Shown: positions 17,353-25,759, counted from the first letter of the stretch. The stretch: 43,181 nucleotides of DNA from an uncultured Bacteroidales bacterium (GCA_902779125.1 CACZAC010000031.1:1-43181); one strand, 5' to 3'. The notes: generated by a model not told the origin, from the letters alone. Numbers and translations: made by a program.

Positions 17353-17967
17353 ATGACTATGAAACAGACGATGCCAGTAGATGGAAAATTTGAGTTGATG
17401 GCTTTGCCTTACGCGCCCGATGCGTTGGAACCTGTCATCAGCGCCGAGACGTTGGGTTTTCACCATGGTAAGCACTTGTTGACCTATGTCAACAATCTGA
17501 ATGCTGCGCTACCCGGCAGCGGGCTTGAAGGCAAATCTCTGGAAGATGTTGTGCTGCAGGCCACGGGCGGTGTGCTCAACAATGCAGGTCAGATACTGAA
17601 CCACAACCTGTATTTCTCACAGTTTATGGCTCCCAAGGCCGACAATGCGCCAAGTGGACGCCTGGCCGAGGCTATCAATGCCGAGTTCGGCTCGTTTGAG
17701 GACTTTAAGGAGATTTTTGCCAAGGCTGGTGCCACGCTGTTCGGTTCGGGTTGGGCATGGCTCTCGGCCGACGCCGAAGGTAACTTGAAAATCACTCAGG
17801 AGCCCAATGCTTCCAATCCTATCCGTAATGGCCTGCGTCCGTTGATGACGATGGACGTGTGGGAGCATGCCTACTACCTCGACTACCAGAACCGCCGTCC
17901 TGACCACTTGGCTGCCCTGTGGCAGATTATCAATTGGGACGTAGTGGCAGCCCGCTACGAGGAATGA
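17353..17967 (+). CDS. sodB: Iron-type (possibly cambialistic) superoxide dismutase
   Basis: A 204-residue cytoplasmic enzyme that converts superoxide to oxygen and peroxide. The metal ligands are all present: His37 (FHHGKH), His84 (LNHNLYF), Asp168 and His172 (DVWEHAYYLDY). Gln80, four residues before the second ligand, occupies the position used by iron SODs; manganese forms have Gly there. Bacteroides SODs of this type can use either metal. A second in-frame ATG at 17359 is possible. The stop overlaps the next start (ATGA), so an exported protein of unknown function is made from the same message. An oxygen-defence gene fits a strict anaerobe. Confidence 0.95.
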   Translation: MTMKQTMPVDGKFELMALPYAPDALEPVISAETLGFHHGKHLLTYVNNLNAALPGSGLEGKSLEDVVLQATGGVLNNAGQILNHNLYFSQFMAPKADNAPSGRLAEAINAEFGSFEDFKEIFAKAGATLFGSGWAWLSADAEGNLKITQEPNASNPIRNGLRPLMTMDVWEHAYYLDYQNRRPDHLAALWQIINWDVVAARYEE

Positions 17968-18950
17968 GACGGGTTGCACTGGCTCTATTGGCAGCGCTGT
18001 GTCTCACTGGTGCGGCATGGGCTGGCGATAAGGTCAACGAGGGCTGGCAGCGGGCGATGCTCGCCGCCATTGACTCGTTCCCTGAGCGAGGCGGCTACTA
18101 CACGGGCGGCAAGCCCAATGAACTGTTTCCCAAGACGACATGGCGAGGACTGCATGATGCCTACCAGATGACCGCCCATGACGAGCGCCCGCGCTTTGAC
18201 CCGCAGCAGGCGCAGCCGTCGTTTTGCTCCAGCGCCACCTATTCGGTGATTATTAAGGCGTTGCTCATCTGGGACACGAAGCACAAAATCAAGCGTGAGG
18301 CGTGGATTAATATGAAGCCCCGCGTGGGCATTGCCGATGAATTCAACCCCGAGGGTATTGGACAAGACGATGGGGTAGGCTTTTGGGGCCGTGCCAACGC
18401 CAATGGTCCCGGCTTGGGCGTCCTGGTGCACGAACTGGATGCTGGCTACAGTTTTACCGCCTATCGTGGCGCCAAGAGCGAGCGAAACCGTGAGACACCT
18501 GATGAGCGTTACCTTACCGATGCCGAGTGGTGCGCCCTCGACGTGTGGCAGCGCGCCGTGGCGGGTGACCTGATGAAAATCTTCTGGAACCGCAACGAGA
18601 GCCGTGGCAGCGACAGCGGTGCCATCATCGGCTGCAATGACGACCGTGATGCCGACCAGGAGGCTGGCCATAGCGTCATCTTTATGGGCTGTGAGGGCGA
18701 CTCGGTGACCTATTGGTCATCCAACGGCCCTGGCAAGCATCCCGAGCAGATGGGCTACAGCGTGGGTCGTTGCCACAAGAACGATATCCAGCGCGTAGTG
18801 TTTACCCGCATCACACGCCCCGAACGCTTCAACAACGCACGAAAAATGGCGCCCACCGACGTGAACGCCTATCTCAGTGACCTCAACGGCAAGCGCCACA
18901 GCACCACCGCCGAAATGCTACTTCAGTTAGGAATTAGAAGTGAGAAGTGA
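17964..18950 (+). CDS. Exported protein of unknown function, papain/NlpC-like Cys-His pattern
   Basis: A 328-residue protein starting at ATG 17964, which overlaps the SOD stop by 4 bp. It has a signal peptide (LALLAALCLTGAAWAG). The mature part contains a Ser-Phe-Cys-Ser-Ser segment (QPSFCSSATYSVI) at the start of a likely helix and AGHSVIFMG on a following strand. A Cys then His-strand order is what papain-fold NlpC/P60 or CHAP-type hydrolases show, so a cell-wall or amide hydrolase is possible, but this is inference and I do not recognise the family. The last residues (about LGIRSEK) and the stop are encoded by a heptamer repeat element, so the end of the gene has been remodelled. Confidence 0.65.
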   Translation: MRRVALALLAALCLTGAAWAGDKVNEGWQRAMLAAIDSFPERGGYYTGGKPNELFPKTTWRGLHDAYQMTAHDERPRFDPQQAQPSFCSSATYSVIIKALLIWDTKHKIKREAWINMKPRVGIADEFNPEGIGQDDGVGFWGRANANGPGLGVLVHELDAGYSFTAYRGAKSERNRETPDERYLTDAEWCALDVWQRAVAGDLMKIFWNRNESRGSDSGAIIGCNDDRDADQEAGHSVIFMGCEGDSVTYWSSNGPGKHPEQMGYSVGRCHKNDIQRVVFTRITRPERFNNARKMAPTDVNAYLSDLNGKRHSTTAEMLLQLGIRSEK

Positions 18951-18996
18951 GAAGTGAGAAGTGAGGATGCCAACTCCTAACTCCTAATTCCTAACT
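18925..18996. repeat. Heptamer hairpin element at the end of the exported-protein gene
   Basis: The left arm repeats GAAGTGA four times after TTAGGAATTA; the core is GGATGCC; the right arm repeats AACTCCT, AACTCCT, AATTCCT, AACT. The outer parts of the arms pair (AGTTAGGAATTAG). The left arm provides the last codons and the stop codon (18948-18950) of the preceding gene. Confidence 0.8.
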
Positions 18997-19002
18997 AAAT
19001 AA

Positions 19003-19788
19003 CTATTCATTGATGTGGACTTTGCCGCTGCCGGCGATGTCCTCATCGTGGGTACCGATTTTGCCGCGCAGGGTCACATCGCCCGAGCCTGCGATTTCGG
19101 TTTTCACATGGTCCACATTGATGTTGCTGAGGACGATGTCACCCGAGCCGGCAATTTCGTTCTTTACGTTCTTGCAGGTCAATCCTGCAATGTCGATATT
19201 GCCCGAGCCTGCGATTTCGTTCCTGACTTCATTGGCTTGGAGCATGCCGATGGTGATATTGCCCGAGCCTGCAATCTCGCATTTGACATCCTGTGCCGTC
19301 ATTTTGGCGAGTGTCACGCGTCCCGAACCCGCTACCTCGATATAAATGTCATTGACATTCAGTGCTTGAGGTGTCGTCACCATTCCCGAACCCGCGATTT
19401 CGATTCCTTTGACCATCGGACAGGTGACGAATATCTGCATTCCATTAAATATGTTGCCGTCCTCTTGCTTGCGTTGGTCGATGTAGAGGCTACCGTCCTT
19501 GACATAGATGGTAATCTTGCTGAGCTGCTCGGTTGTGCCCTCGACGCGCACCGTGTTGGAATCGCCTTGTTCTAGGATGACGTTGAAGGGGCCGGCAACG
19601 TCCACCTTGTCAAATGGAGACATGGCGGTTGCCTTGCCCACTTGGTGCACCTGAGTGGGCGTGTCGTTGGTGTGGCTGCCTAAGGACCAATCCTTGTCGC
19701 CGATTTTCACATGCATGCATGACGTCATCGTCATTGCTACCAGAGCCACGAGGCTCAACATCATCAATTTCTTCATTTCTGTTTTCAT
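19003..19788 (-). CDS. DUF2807 (GIN domain) lipoprotein
   Basis: A 261-residue protein (start at 19788, or ATG 19776) with signal sequence and lipobox MTMTSC. After FDKVDVAGPFNVILEQG, which is characteristic of the DUF2807/GIN head domain, there is a ladder of seven (E/D)(I/V)AGSG motifs spaced 19-21 residues apart, as expected for one rung each of a right-handed beta-helix. Family members are surface or periplasmic proteins of Bacteroidota, described only as putative adhesin heads. No ligand can be named. The rung regularity is also visible in the DNA as repeated GCCCGAGCC words. Confidence 0.9.
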   Translation of the reverse strand: MKTEMKKLMMLSLVALVAMTMTSCMHVKIGDKDWSLGSHTNDTPTQVHQVGKATAMSPFDKVDVAGPFNVILEQGDSNTVRVEGTTEQLSKITIYVKDGSLYIDQRKQEDGNIFNGMQIFVTCPMVKGIEIAGSGMVTTPQALNVNDIYIEVAGSGRVTLAKMTAQDVKCEIAGSGNITIGMLQANEVRNEIAGSGNIDIAGLTCKNVKNEIAGSGDIVLSNINVDHVKTEIAGSGDVTLRGKIGTHDEDIAGSGKVHINE

Positions 19789-19858
19789 TTTCCTCTTGTT
19801 TTAATGTTGTTCTTTACCCTATAGACGCACGAGCAGGTCAAAAAGTTTCAGAAATATC

Positions 19859-19890
19859 AAAAAAAATCACCCGTGAGGGTGATTTTTTTT
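19859..19890 (-). terminator. Intrinsic terminator of the dipeptidase gene
   Basis: An ATCACCC/GGGTGAT stem with a 4-nt loop is flanked on both sides by A/T runs, giving eight T residues after the stem on the minus strand. It begins at the stop codon of the dipeptidase gene and may also work in the other direction. Confidence 0.8.
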
Positions 19891-20656
19891 ATTCGGAGAG
19901 CTTGCGCACTGGGAAATTGAAGTAGGTACTGGGGAACGGCTCGTTCTTCAATGTGAAGTGCCACCACTCGTTGTCCAGGGGCTTGAAGCCGTGGCGCATC
20001 ATTGCTGAGCGCAGCACCATGCGGTTGTAGAACTGCTCGCTGGTGATGCCGCCCTCCACGGGTCGGTACTCGAGCGTCTCGGGGTCACCGCAGTAATCAG
20101 GATGGCTCTCGGATCCGAACCAGTCGAAGGTGCCGCCCATGTCCACATCCTTGCCCAGTTTCATATCAAAGAGGGTCAAATCGACCGTCGAGCCACGCGA
20201 GTGGCCGCTCTTAGTGGCGACATACTCCTCATCAAAGACTCGTTTCTTGGTCAAGTAGGGATAGAAGTAGGCTTTGGTAACGGTGTCATTCAAATTCTGC
20301 GCCCACCGCATGAAGTGATCCACGGCGCGCTGAGGACGGTAAGCGTCATAGATTTTCAGGCAATAGCCATGCTGCTTGAGGTCGTCGCTCACGGCACGCA
20401 GGCTGTCGGCGGCTTGGCGCGTCAACAATGCCACGGGCTGCTCATATCCGTCCATGCGCGCGCCCACAAAGTTGTAGGTGCCGTAATAGCGTATGTCCAG
20501 CATCGCGTCGGGCACGACATCGGTGATTGTGACAAACTGGCTCGAGTCCAACGTCGGGTCCAGCACCTGGGCTACATTCTGGGCACTCTTACAACCAGTT
20601 AACATGCCAATGGTCATCAACAGACCGGTGGCGAGAAATAGTCTATATCTTTTCAT
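19889..20656 (-). CDS. D-alanyl-D-alanine dipeptidase (VanX/DdpX family) lipoprotein
   Basis: A 255-residue protein with lipobox IGMLTGC near residue 22, so the mature enzyme is membrane-anchored outside the cytoplasm. The VanX-type motifs are complete: DIRYYGTYNFVG, the substrate-binding YDAYRPQRA, the zinc site SGHSRGSTVDLTL and EWWHF with the catalytic glutamate and last zinc ligand. The family cleaves D-Ala-D-Ala. No ligase or sensor genes of a glycopeptide-resistance cluster are nearby, so a role in wall-fragment recycling or nutrition is more likely than resistance. CAGGAG lies 3 bp before the ATG, an unusually good ribosome binding site for this genome. Confidence 0.92.
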   Translation of the reverse strand: MKRYRLFLATGLLMTIGMLTGCKSAQNVAQVLDPTLDSSQFVTITDVVPDAMLDIRYYGTYNFVGARMDGYEQPVALLTRQAADSLRAVSDDLKQHGYCLKIYDAYRPQRAVDHFMRWAQNLNDTVTKAYFYPYLTKKRVFDEEYVATKSGHSRGSTVDLTLFDMKLGKDVDMGGTFDWFGSESHPDYCGDPETLEYRPVEGGITSEQFYNRMVLRSAMMRHGFKPLDNEWWHFTLKNEPFPSTYFNFPVRKLSE

Positions 20657-20684
20657 AAACTCCTGTATTAATGCAATAACACCG

Positions 20685-20692
20685 CAAAATTA
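20685..20692 (-). promoter_or_regulatory. -7 box of the dipeptidase gene
   Basis: TAATTTTG on the minus strand, 28 bp before the ATG at 20656. No TTTG at the standard spacing. Confidence 0.5.
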
Positions 20693-20713
20693 AGGAATTA
20701 TGGCAAAATATTG

Positions 20714-20782
20714 AACATGAATTTCCATGAAATCCCACGAATGCCCAAAAATCTTATTTATTCATGACCATTTATGGACATT
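20714..20782. repeat. 10-nt-period imperfect hairpin array
   Basis: CATGAATTTC, CATGAAATCC, CACGAATGCC on the left and ATTCATGACC, ATTTATGGAC on the right repeat every 10 nt and are partly complementary. It occupies the gap between the dipeptidase promoter and the end of the lysine operon. Confidence 0.55.
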
Positions 20783-20783
20783 A

Positions 20784-20814
20784 TTGTATTTGTTGTACTT
20801 ATTGTTTTCCTATT
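20784..20814. repeat. 9-nt-period array, downstream copy flanking the lysine operon
   Basis: Words TTGTATTTG, TTGTACTTA, TTGTTTTCC repeat every 9 nt. A copy with 25 of 26 identical leading bases lies in the same orientation at 36188-36218, on the other side of the operon. Confidence 0.75.
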
Positions 20815-20815
20815 A

Positions 20816-20855
20816 GAGAAAAAGAGGGCGGGTGCCGTTGTGTGGCGCCCGCCCT
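20816..20855 (-). terminator. Terminator of the lysine fermentation operon
   Basis: On the minus strand a 12-bp stem AGGGCGGGCGCC (one G-U pair) with a 7-nt loop is followed by CTTTTTCTC, 24 bp after the etfA stop. Strong intrinsic terminator. Confidence 0.88.
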
Positions 20856-20878
20856 GATTTGTTGATGGGTGTTGTGGT

Positions 20879-21895
20879 TTACTTCTCGAGTCCCTTCTTG
20901 ATGCGCTCGGTCAACATGGGTACAATCTTGTGGAGGTCGCCAACGATGCCCAGGTCAGCCACGCTGAAGATGGGGGCGAACTTGTCCTTGTTGATGGCGA
21001 TGATGAAGTCGCTCTCTTCCATACCGGCGAGGTGCTGGATGGCACCACTGATACCGCAAGCCATGTAGAGGCCCGGACGGACGGTCTTACCTGTCTGACC
21101 GACCTGTACCTCGTGGGGCATCACGCCGTTATCGACCATAGCACGCGACGAAGCCACCTGTCCGCCGAGGACGTCGGCGAGGGCCTGCAGCTTGTCGAAA
21201 CCTTCCTTGTCATGGACGCCGCGGCCACCGCTGACGAGAATCTTTGCCTCGCTGATGTCGGCAACAGTCTTGTCGGCCTTGATGGTCTTGACGAGTTTTA
21301 CCTTGAACTTGCTGGCGTCGAACTTGGGAGCGAACTCGGTTACCACGCCCTGACGGCCTTCCTGGCGCTGCATCTTCTGCATCACACCGGGACGTACGGT
21401 TGACATCTGCGGACGGTTGTTGGGGCAGATGATGGTTGCCATCAGGTTGCCGCCGAATGCGGGACGCGTCATGCGGAATTCAGGCTCGTTGTCCTTATCG
21501 GGCTCGATGTCGAGCTTGGTGCAGTCGGCAGTCAGACCCGTCTTGAGGCGGGAAGCGATGCGGGGAGCCAGGTCGCGACCGATGGTGGTGGCACCATAGA
21601 GCACGATGCTGGGCTTGCGCTCCAGAATAATCTGGCCAACGGCCTGTGAGTACTGTTCACTGAGGAAGTCCTTCAACTCGGGGGCATCGACCACGATAAC
21701 CTCGTCGGCACCGAACTCGATGAGCATCTGTGCCTTGTCCTTGATACCCTCGCCCAGGAGCATGGCTACCACCTTCTCGCCGAGGGCGTCGGCCAAGTCG
21801 CGGGCCTTACCTAAAAGTTCGAGTGCAACGGGCTGGATGACTCCTTCGCGCTGCTCAGCAAAAACGAATACGTTTTTATAATCTTTCTTATCCAT
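20879..21895 (-). CDS. etfA: Electron transfer flavoprotein alpha subunit
   Basis: A 338-residue protein and the last gene of the operon. The C-terminal FAD domain shows the EtfA signature: SGGRGVHDKEGF, RAMVDNGVMPHEVQVGQTGKTV in two overlapping motifs, then YMACGISGAIQHLAGM and INKDKFAPIF. It forms a heterodimer with EtfB and exchanges electrons with the acyl-CoA dehydrogenase Bcd encoded upstream. In clostridia such Bcd/Etf complexes couple crotonyl-CoA reduction by NADH to ferredoxin reduction; the same coupling here is an inference from the gene arrangement. It is separated from etfB by a heptamer hairpin element. Confidence 0.96.
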   Translation of the reverse strand: MDKKDYKNVFVFAEQREGVIQPVALELLGKARDLADALGEKVVAMLLGEGIKDKAQMLIEFGADEVIVVDAPELKDFLSEQYSQAVGQIILERKPSIVLYGATTIGRDLAPRIASRLKTGLTADCTKLDIEPDKDNEPEFRMTRPAFGGNLMATIICPNNRPQMSTVRPGVMQKMQRQEGRQGVVTEFAPKFDASKFKVKLVKTIKADKTVADISEAKILVSGGRGVHDKEGFDKLQALADVLGGQVASSRAMVDNGVMPHEVQVGQTGKTVRPGLYMACGISGAIQHLAGMEESDFIIAINKDKFAPIFSVADLGIVGDLHKIVPMLTERIKKGLEK

Positions 21896-21902
21896 AATAT
21901 TC

Positions 21903-21997
21903 AGTTTTCTTTAGTTTCTAGTCCCTGGTTTCTAGTCCCTAGTCAGCATCCGCCAGTAGCTGACAACTAACAACTAAGGACTAGGGACTAGAAACTA
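21903..21997. repeat. Heptamer hairpin element between etfB and etfA
   Basis: The left arm is made of TAGTCCC, TGGTTTC, TAGTCCC, TAGT words (7-nt period); the core is GCATCCGCC; the right arm has AACTAAC, AACTAAG, GACTAGG, GACTAGA words. The outer AGTTTCTAGTCCCTAGT-type sequence pairs with its complement. It fills the gap from 3 bp after the etfB stop to 8 bp before the etfA start. Confidence 0.85.
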
Positions 21998-22000
21998 CTT

Positions 22001-22783
22001 TTAGATAATGTGTTTAACTTTGAGTTGGTTAACAATCAGTTCGACAGCCTCCTCGGGGGTCACCTCGTGAACCTCGCCAGGAGCCTTCATGGCCTTGGGG
22101 AACGACTTGAACACCTTGGTGGGCGAGCCGGCGAGACCGAGCTTGCCTTCCTCGACGTCAATCTTGTCGGCACTCCAAACCTCGACTTCCTTGTCGTAGG
22201 CTTCCATGATGCCGCTGACGCTCATGTAGCGAGCCTCGAAAGCCGAAGCCAGCACGGTCAACAGGCACTTGCCCTCGACCTCGAGCACCTGGATGCCGTC
22301 CTCGTTCTCCTTGTCGACCTGCAGGTTGCCATTGGGCAGCAACTTGGCGTCGGCGACGTAGGTGATCTGGGGCAGGTCGAGATGCTCAGCGAGCTCGGGA
22401 CCCACTTGGGCGGTATCACCATCGATAGCCTGACGGCCGGCGATGATGAGGTCATAGTCCAGTACACGGCACAGGCCGGAGAGGGCATAGGAAGTTGCCA
22501 GTGTGTCGGCACCGGCGAACTTGCGGTCACTGAGCAGGATGGCGCGGTCGGCACCCATAGCGAGGGCCTCACGCAGCATCACGTCGGCTTGTGGCGGTCC
22601 CATCGAGATGACGGTGACATTGGCACCAAACTGGTCCTTGAGCCTCAGAGCGAGTTCAAGGCCGCCCTTGTCATCGGGGTTCATGATGCTGGGAACGCCT
22701 TCACGAATCAAAGTACCCTTCACGGGGTCAATCTTGACAACAGTGGTATCGGGAACTTGTTTTACACAAACTATAATGTTCAT
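22001..22783 (-). CDS. etfB: Electron transfer flavoprotein beta subunit
   Basis: A 260-residue protein starting MNIIVCVKQVPDT, the usual EtfB beginning, with NPDDKGGLELALRLKD, AMGADRAILLSD and the conserved IAGRQAIDGDTAQVGPELAE segment that contacts the nucleotide. The GADRAILLSD/FAGADTLATS arrangement resembles clostridial Etfs that work with butyryl-CoA dehydrogenase. It lies between bcd and etfA, each neighbour being separated by a heptamer hairpin element. Confidence 0.96.
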   Translation of the reverse strand: MNIIVCVKQVPDTTVVKIDPVKGTLIREGVPSIMNPDDKGGLELALRLKDQFGANVTVISMGPPQADVMLREALAMGADRAILLSDRKFAGADTLATSYALSGLCRVLDYDLIIAGRQAIDGDTAQVGPELAEHLDLPQITYVADAKLLPNGNLQVDKENEDGIQVLEVEGKCLLTVLASAFEARYMSVSGIMEAYDKEVEVWSADKIDVEEGKLGLAGSPTKVFKSFPKAMKAPGEVHEVTPEEAVELIVNQLKVKHII

Positions 22784-22788
22784 AATTG

Positions 22789-22870
22789 AGTTTTCAGTTT
22801 TTAGTTTTCAGTTTTCAGTTCAGTGCCGGCGAATGCTGCTGACAACTGACAACTGGCTACTGACAACTAG
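22789..22870. repeat. Heptamer hairpin element between bcd and etfB
   Basis: The left arm repeats AGTTTTC/AGTTTTT/AGTTTTC/AGTTTTC every 7 nt; the core is GCCGGCGAATGCTGC; the right arm has TGACAAC, TGACAAC, TGGCTAC, TGACAAC words. It fits between the bcd stop (22873) and the etfB start (22783) with only 2 and 5 bp left. Confidence 0.85.
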
Positions 22871-22872
22871 AT

Positions 22873-24012
22873 TTATTTAAACAATTGACCAGCGATAACC
22901 ATGCGCTGTACCTCGGATGTACCCTCGTAGATTTCGGTAATCTTGGCATCACGCATCATGCGCTCAACAGGATATTCACGTGTGTAACCATAGCCACCGT
23001 GGAACTGTACGGCCTTGGTCGTCACTTCCATTGCGGTCTCGGCGGCAAAGAGCTTAGCCATAGCGGCATCGGCGCTGTAGGGCAGGTGCATGTCCTTCTT
23101 CCAGGCAGCACTGCGCACGAGCAGACGGGCAGCCTCGACCTTGGTCTTGAGGTCTGCCATCTGGAACTGGGTGTTTTGGAACTTGGCAATCGAGCGGCCG
23201 AACTGCTTGCGCTCCTTGGTGTACTTCACGGTCTCGTCCATGGCGCCCTGAGCAATACCGAGGGCCTGTGAGGCGATACCGATGCGGCCACCGTCGAGGG
23301 TCATCATGGCAATCTTGAAGCCCTTGCCGAGCTGGCCGAGGAGGTTCTCCTTGGGCACGATGCAGTTTTCAAAAATCAGCTCACAGGTAGCGCTGCCGCG
23401 GATACCCATCTTCAACTCCTTCTTACCGATGGAGAAGCCGGGCATATCCCTCTCGACGATGAAAGCCGAGATACCCTTGGTGCCCTGTGACTTGTCGGTC
23501 ATGGCCATCACGATGAACACGTGGGCGTTAGAAGCGTTGGTGATGAAAATCTTGGAGCCGTTGAGCACCCAGTGGTCACCAGCATCGACAGCGGTGGTCT
23601 GCTGCATGGCGGCATCGGTACCGGCGTTGGGCTCGGTGAGACCGAAAGCGCCAATCCATTCACCCGAAGCGAGCTTGGGCAGGTATTTCATCTTCTGCTC
23701 CTCGGTGCCGTGCTCCAGAATGGGAGCCATGCACAGCGAGGTGTGTGCCGAAAGGACAACACCCGTCGTGGCGCACACGCGGGAGAGTTCCTCAACAGCC
23801 ATGATATACATCTGTACGGTACCACCGGCACCGCCATACTGCTTGGGAATAGGAATACCCATCATGCCGAGTTTGCCCATCTTCTGGACCGTCTCAAGCG
23901 GGAAGCGTTCCTGCTCATCGATTTCGGCGGCAAGGGGCTTCACCTCGTTCTCTGCAAAGGAGCGAACCATCTGCAGGAACAGTTGTTCTGTCTTAGAATA
24001 GCTAAAATCCAT
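22873..24012 (-). CDS. bcd: Acyl-CoA (butyryl-CoA) dehydrogenase
   Basis: A 379-residue FAD enzyme. Visible family motifs are GAFGLTEPNAGTDA, the QFHGGYGYTREYPVERMMRD signature and EIYEGTSEVQ with the catalytic glutamate at about 363, the position used by short-chain acyl-CoA dehydrogenases. In this operon it should reduce crotonyl-CoA to butyryl-CoA with EtfAB. Length and motifs are normal. It is flanked on both sides by heptamer hairpin elements. Confidence 0.95.
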   Translation of the reverse strand: MDFSYSKTEQLFLQMVRSFAENEVKPLAAEIDEQERFPLETVQKMGKLGMMGIPIPKQYGGAGGTVQMYIMAVEELSRVCATTGVVLSAHTSLCMAPILEHGTEEQKMKYLPKLASGEWIGAFGLTEPNAGTDAAMQQTTAVDAGDHWVLNGSKIFITNASNAHVFIVMAMTDKSQGTKGISAFIVERDMPGFSIGKKELKMGIRGSATCELIFENCIVPKENLLGQLGKGFKIAMMTLDGGRIGIASQALGIAQGAMDETVKYTKERKQFGRSIAKFQNTQFQMADLKTKVEAARLLVRSAAWKKDMHLPYSADAAMAKLFAAETAMEVTTKAVQFHGGYGYTREYPVERMMRDAKITEIYEGTSEVQRMVIAGQLFK

Positions 24013-24023
24013 ATTCTCTTTTT

Positions 24024-24098
24024 AGTTTTCAGTTTTCAGTTGTCAGTTTTCAGTCGATGCGGATGCCGCTGACAACTGAAAACTGACAACTGACGACT
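24024..24098. repeat. Heptamer hairpin element between hbd and bcd
   Basis: The left arm is AGTTTTC, AGTTTTC, AGTTGTC, AGTTTTC, AGT; the core is GCGGATGCCGC; the right arm is TGACAAC, TGAAAAC, TGACAAC, TGACGAC. Arms are almost fully complementary. It fills the stop-to-start gap (24012 to 24105) with 6 to 11 bp to spare on each side. Confidence 0.88.
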
Positions 24099-24104
24099 TG
24101 TTGA

Positions 24105-24941
24105 TTAATACTTGTAGAAGCCTTCACCGGTCTTGCGGCCGAGGAGACCAGCGCGAACCATCTTGCGCAGCAGCGGGTGAGGACGGTACTTGGGATCGCC
24201 AAACTCGTTGTAGAGCACCTCCATGATGGCGAGGTTCACATCGTTACCGATGAGGTCGGCGAGTGCGAGGGGTCCCATGGGATGGTTGGCACCCAGCATC
24301 ATGCACTTGTCGATGTCCTCGGCGCTGGCAATGCCGTCGGCGAGGATACCTACTGCCTCGTTAATCATCGGGATGAGAATGCGGTTAACGACAAAACCGG
24401 GAGCCTCGTTAACGGGCACGGGGGTCTTGCCGATTTCGGTCGTCAGGTCAACGATGCACTTGGCGGTCTCCTCGCTGGTGAGCTGGCCCTTGATGACCTC
24501 GACGAGCGCCATGCGGTCGGCGGGGTTGAAGAAGTGGCAGCCAATGAACTGAGCGGGACGGCTGGTGCAAGCGGCAATCTCGGTAATCGAGAGCGACGAT
24601 GAGTTGGTGGCGAAGATGGTCTCGGGCTTGCAGATTTTGTCAAGCTCCATGAAGACGTCCTTCTTCAACTGCATGTTCTCGACAGCAGCCTCGATAACGA
24701 GGTCGGCATCAGCGAAGTCGGCATAATCGGTCGTCGTGGTGATGTTTGCCAGGATGGCCTTCATGGCATCCTCGGTGATTTTACCCTTCTCGACGAGTTT
24801 GTTGTAACCCTTGGAGATTGAAGCCATGGCTTTGTCCAGGCTCTCCTGGGTGCGGCTCTTCATGACCACGGGCATCTTGGCGGCAAAAGCCTTGACAATA
24901 CCCTTAGCCATCGTACCTGTTCCAATAACACAAATTTTCAT
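24105..24941 (-). CDS. hbd: 3-hydroxybutyryl-CoA dehydrogenase
   Basis: A 278-residue NAD(P)-dependent enzyme. The N-terminal dinucleotide motif reads [10 protein letters not shown] where most relatives have GAGTMGxGI, a small departure. [13 protein letters not shown], the catalytic histidine in [16 protein letters not shown], and [19 protein letters not shown] are all present. It interconverts acetoacetyl-CoA and 3-hydroxybutyryl-CoA. Its presence with crt gives the cell a reductive route from acetoacetyl-CoA, the product of the CoA transferase step, to crotonyl-CoA. Confidence 0.95.
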   Translation of the reverse strand: MKICVIGTGTMAKGIVKAFAAKMPVVMKSRTQESLDKAMASISKGYNKLVEKGKITEDAMKAILANITTTTDYADFADADLVIEAAVENMQLKKDVFMELDKICKPETIFATNSSSLSITEIAACTSRPAQFIGCHFFNPADRMALVEVIKGQLTSEETAKCIVDLTTEIGKTPVPVNEAPGFVVNRILIPMINEAVGILADGIASAEDIDKCMMLGANHPMGPLALADLIGNDVNLAIMEVLYNEFGDPKYRPHPLLRKMVRAGLLGRKTGEGFYKY

Positions 24942-24982
24942 AATCTGATTTTTATTGATTGTTAATGATTTAATGTTAATTC

Positions 24983-25759
24983 TTATTTACCGGTAAATGC
25001 GGCCTTACGCTTGTTGAGGAAGGCATCCATACCCTCCTTCTGGTCGCTGGTGGCGAAGCACTTGCCGAAGAGCTTGTTCTCCAGACCGATGGCACCGTCG
25101 GCGTCAAGGTCATAGCCCTCGTTAATGCTCTGCTTGGCGAGGCTGATGGCCACGGGAGCATTCTTGAGCATCATCTGGGCCATTTCCATGGCCTTGTCCA
25201 TCAGTTCCTCGGGCTCATAAACGGCGTTGACCAGTCCGATGCGCAATGCCTCGTCGGCACGGATTACCTTGCCCGTGTAAATCATCTCCTTGGCATAGCC
25301 CTGGCCGATGAGTTTAGGCAGGCGATAGGTACCCGAGAAGCCCGGAATGATGCCCAGACCGACCTCAGGCTGGCCGAATTTAGCCTTGTTTGACGCGATG
25401 CGGATGTCGCAGGACATCGCCAGCTCGCAGCCTCCACCCAGTGCAAAGCCGTTAACAGCGGCGATGACGGGGATGGGCAGCGTCTCGATGCGGCGGAACA
25501 CCTGCGCACCCAGACGACCGAACTCGAAGCCCTGAGGCTCGTCGAGGTGCGCCATCTCGCTGATGTCGGCACCGGCGACAAACGACTTCTCGCCGTCGCC
25601 CGTGATGATGAGCACGCGGGTGGTAGCGTCGAGAGAGCCGATGAAGTCGTCAATCTCCTTCAAGATGGTGGAATTGAGCGCATTCAGCGACTTGGGCGCC
25701 GAGATTTTCATCACGGTGACGCCCTCGTTGCGCTCAACCTTCAAGAAATTATATTCCAT
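24983..25759 (-). CDS. crt: Enoyl-CoA hydratase (crotonase)
   Basis: A 258-residue protein starting at ATG 25759; the frame runs to a TTG at 25771, which is less likely. The crotonase motifs are present: [11 protein letters not shown] for the oxyanion hole, [11 protein letters not shown] and [14 protein letters not shown] with the two catalytic glutamates. It hydrates or dehydrates between crotonyl-CoA and 3-hydroxybutyryl-CoA. The gene starts 16 bp after the atoA stop and is 41 bp upstream of hbd. Confidence 0.94.
   Translation of the reverse strand: MEYNFLKVERNEGVTVMKISAPKSLNALNSTILKEIDDFIGSLDATTRVLIITGDGEKSFVAGADISEMAHLDEPQGFEFGRLGAQVFRRIETLPIPVIAAVNGFALGGGCELAMSCDIRIASNKAKFGQPEVGLGIIPGFSGTYRLPKLIGQGYAKEMIYTGKVIRADEALRIGLVNAVYEPEELMDKAMEMAQMMLKNAPVAISLAKQSINEGYDLDADGAIGLENKLFGKCFATSDQKEGMDAFLNKRKAAFTGK

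Noticed and set aside
19889-20656. Vancomycin-resistance gene
   Set aside because: Only the dipeptidase is present; there is no D-Ala-D-Lac ligase, dehydrogenase or VanRS pair nearby, and the protein has a lipoprotein signal.
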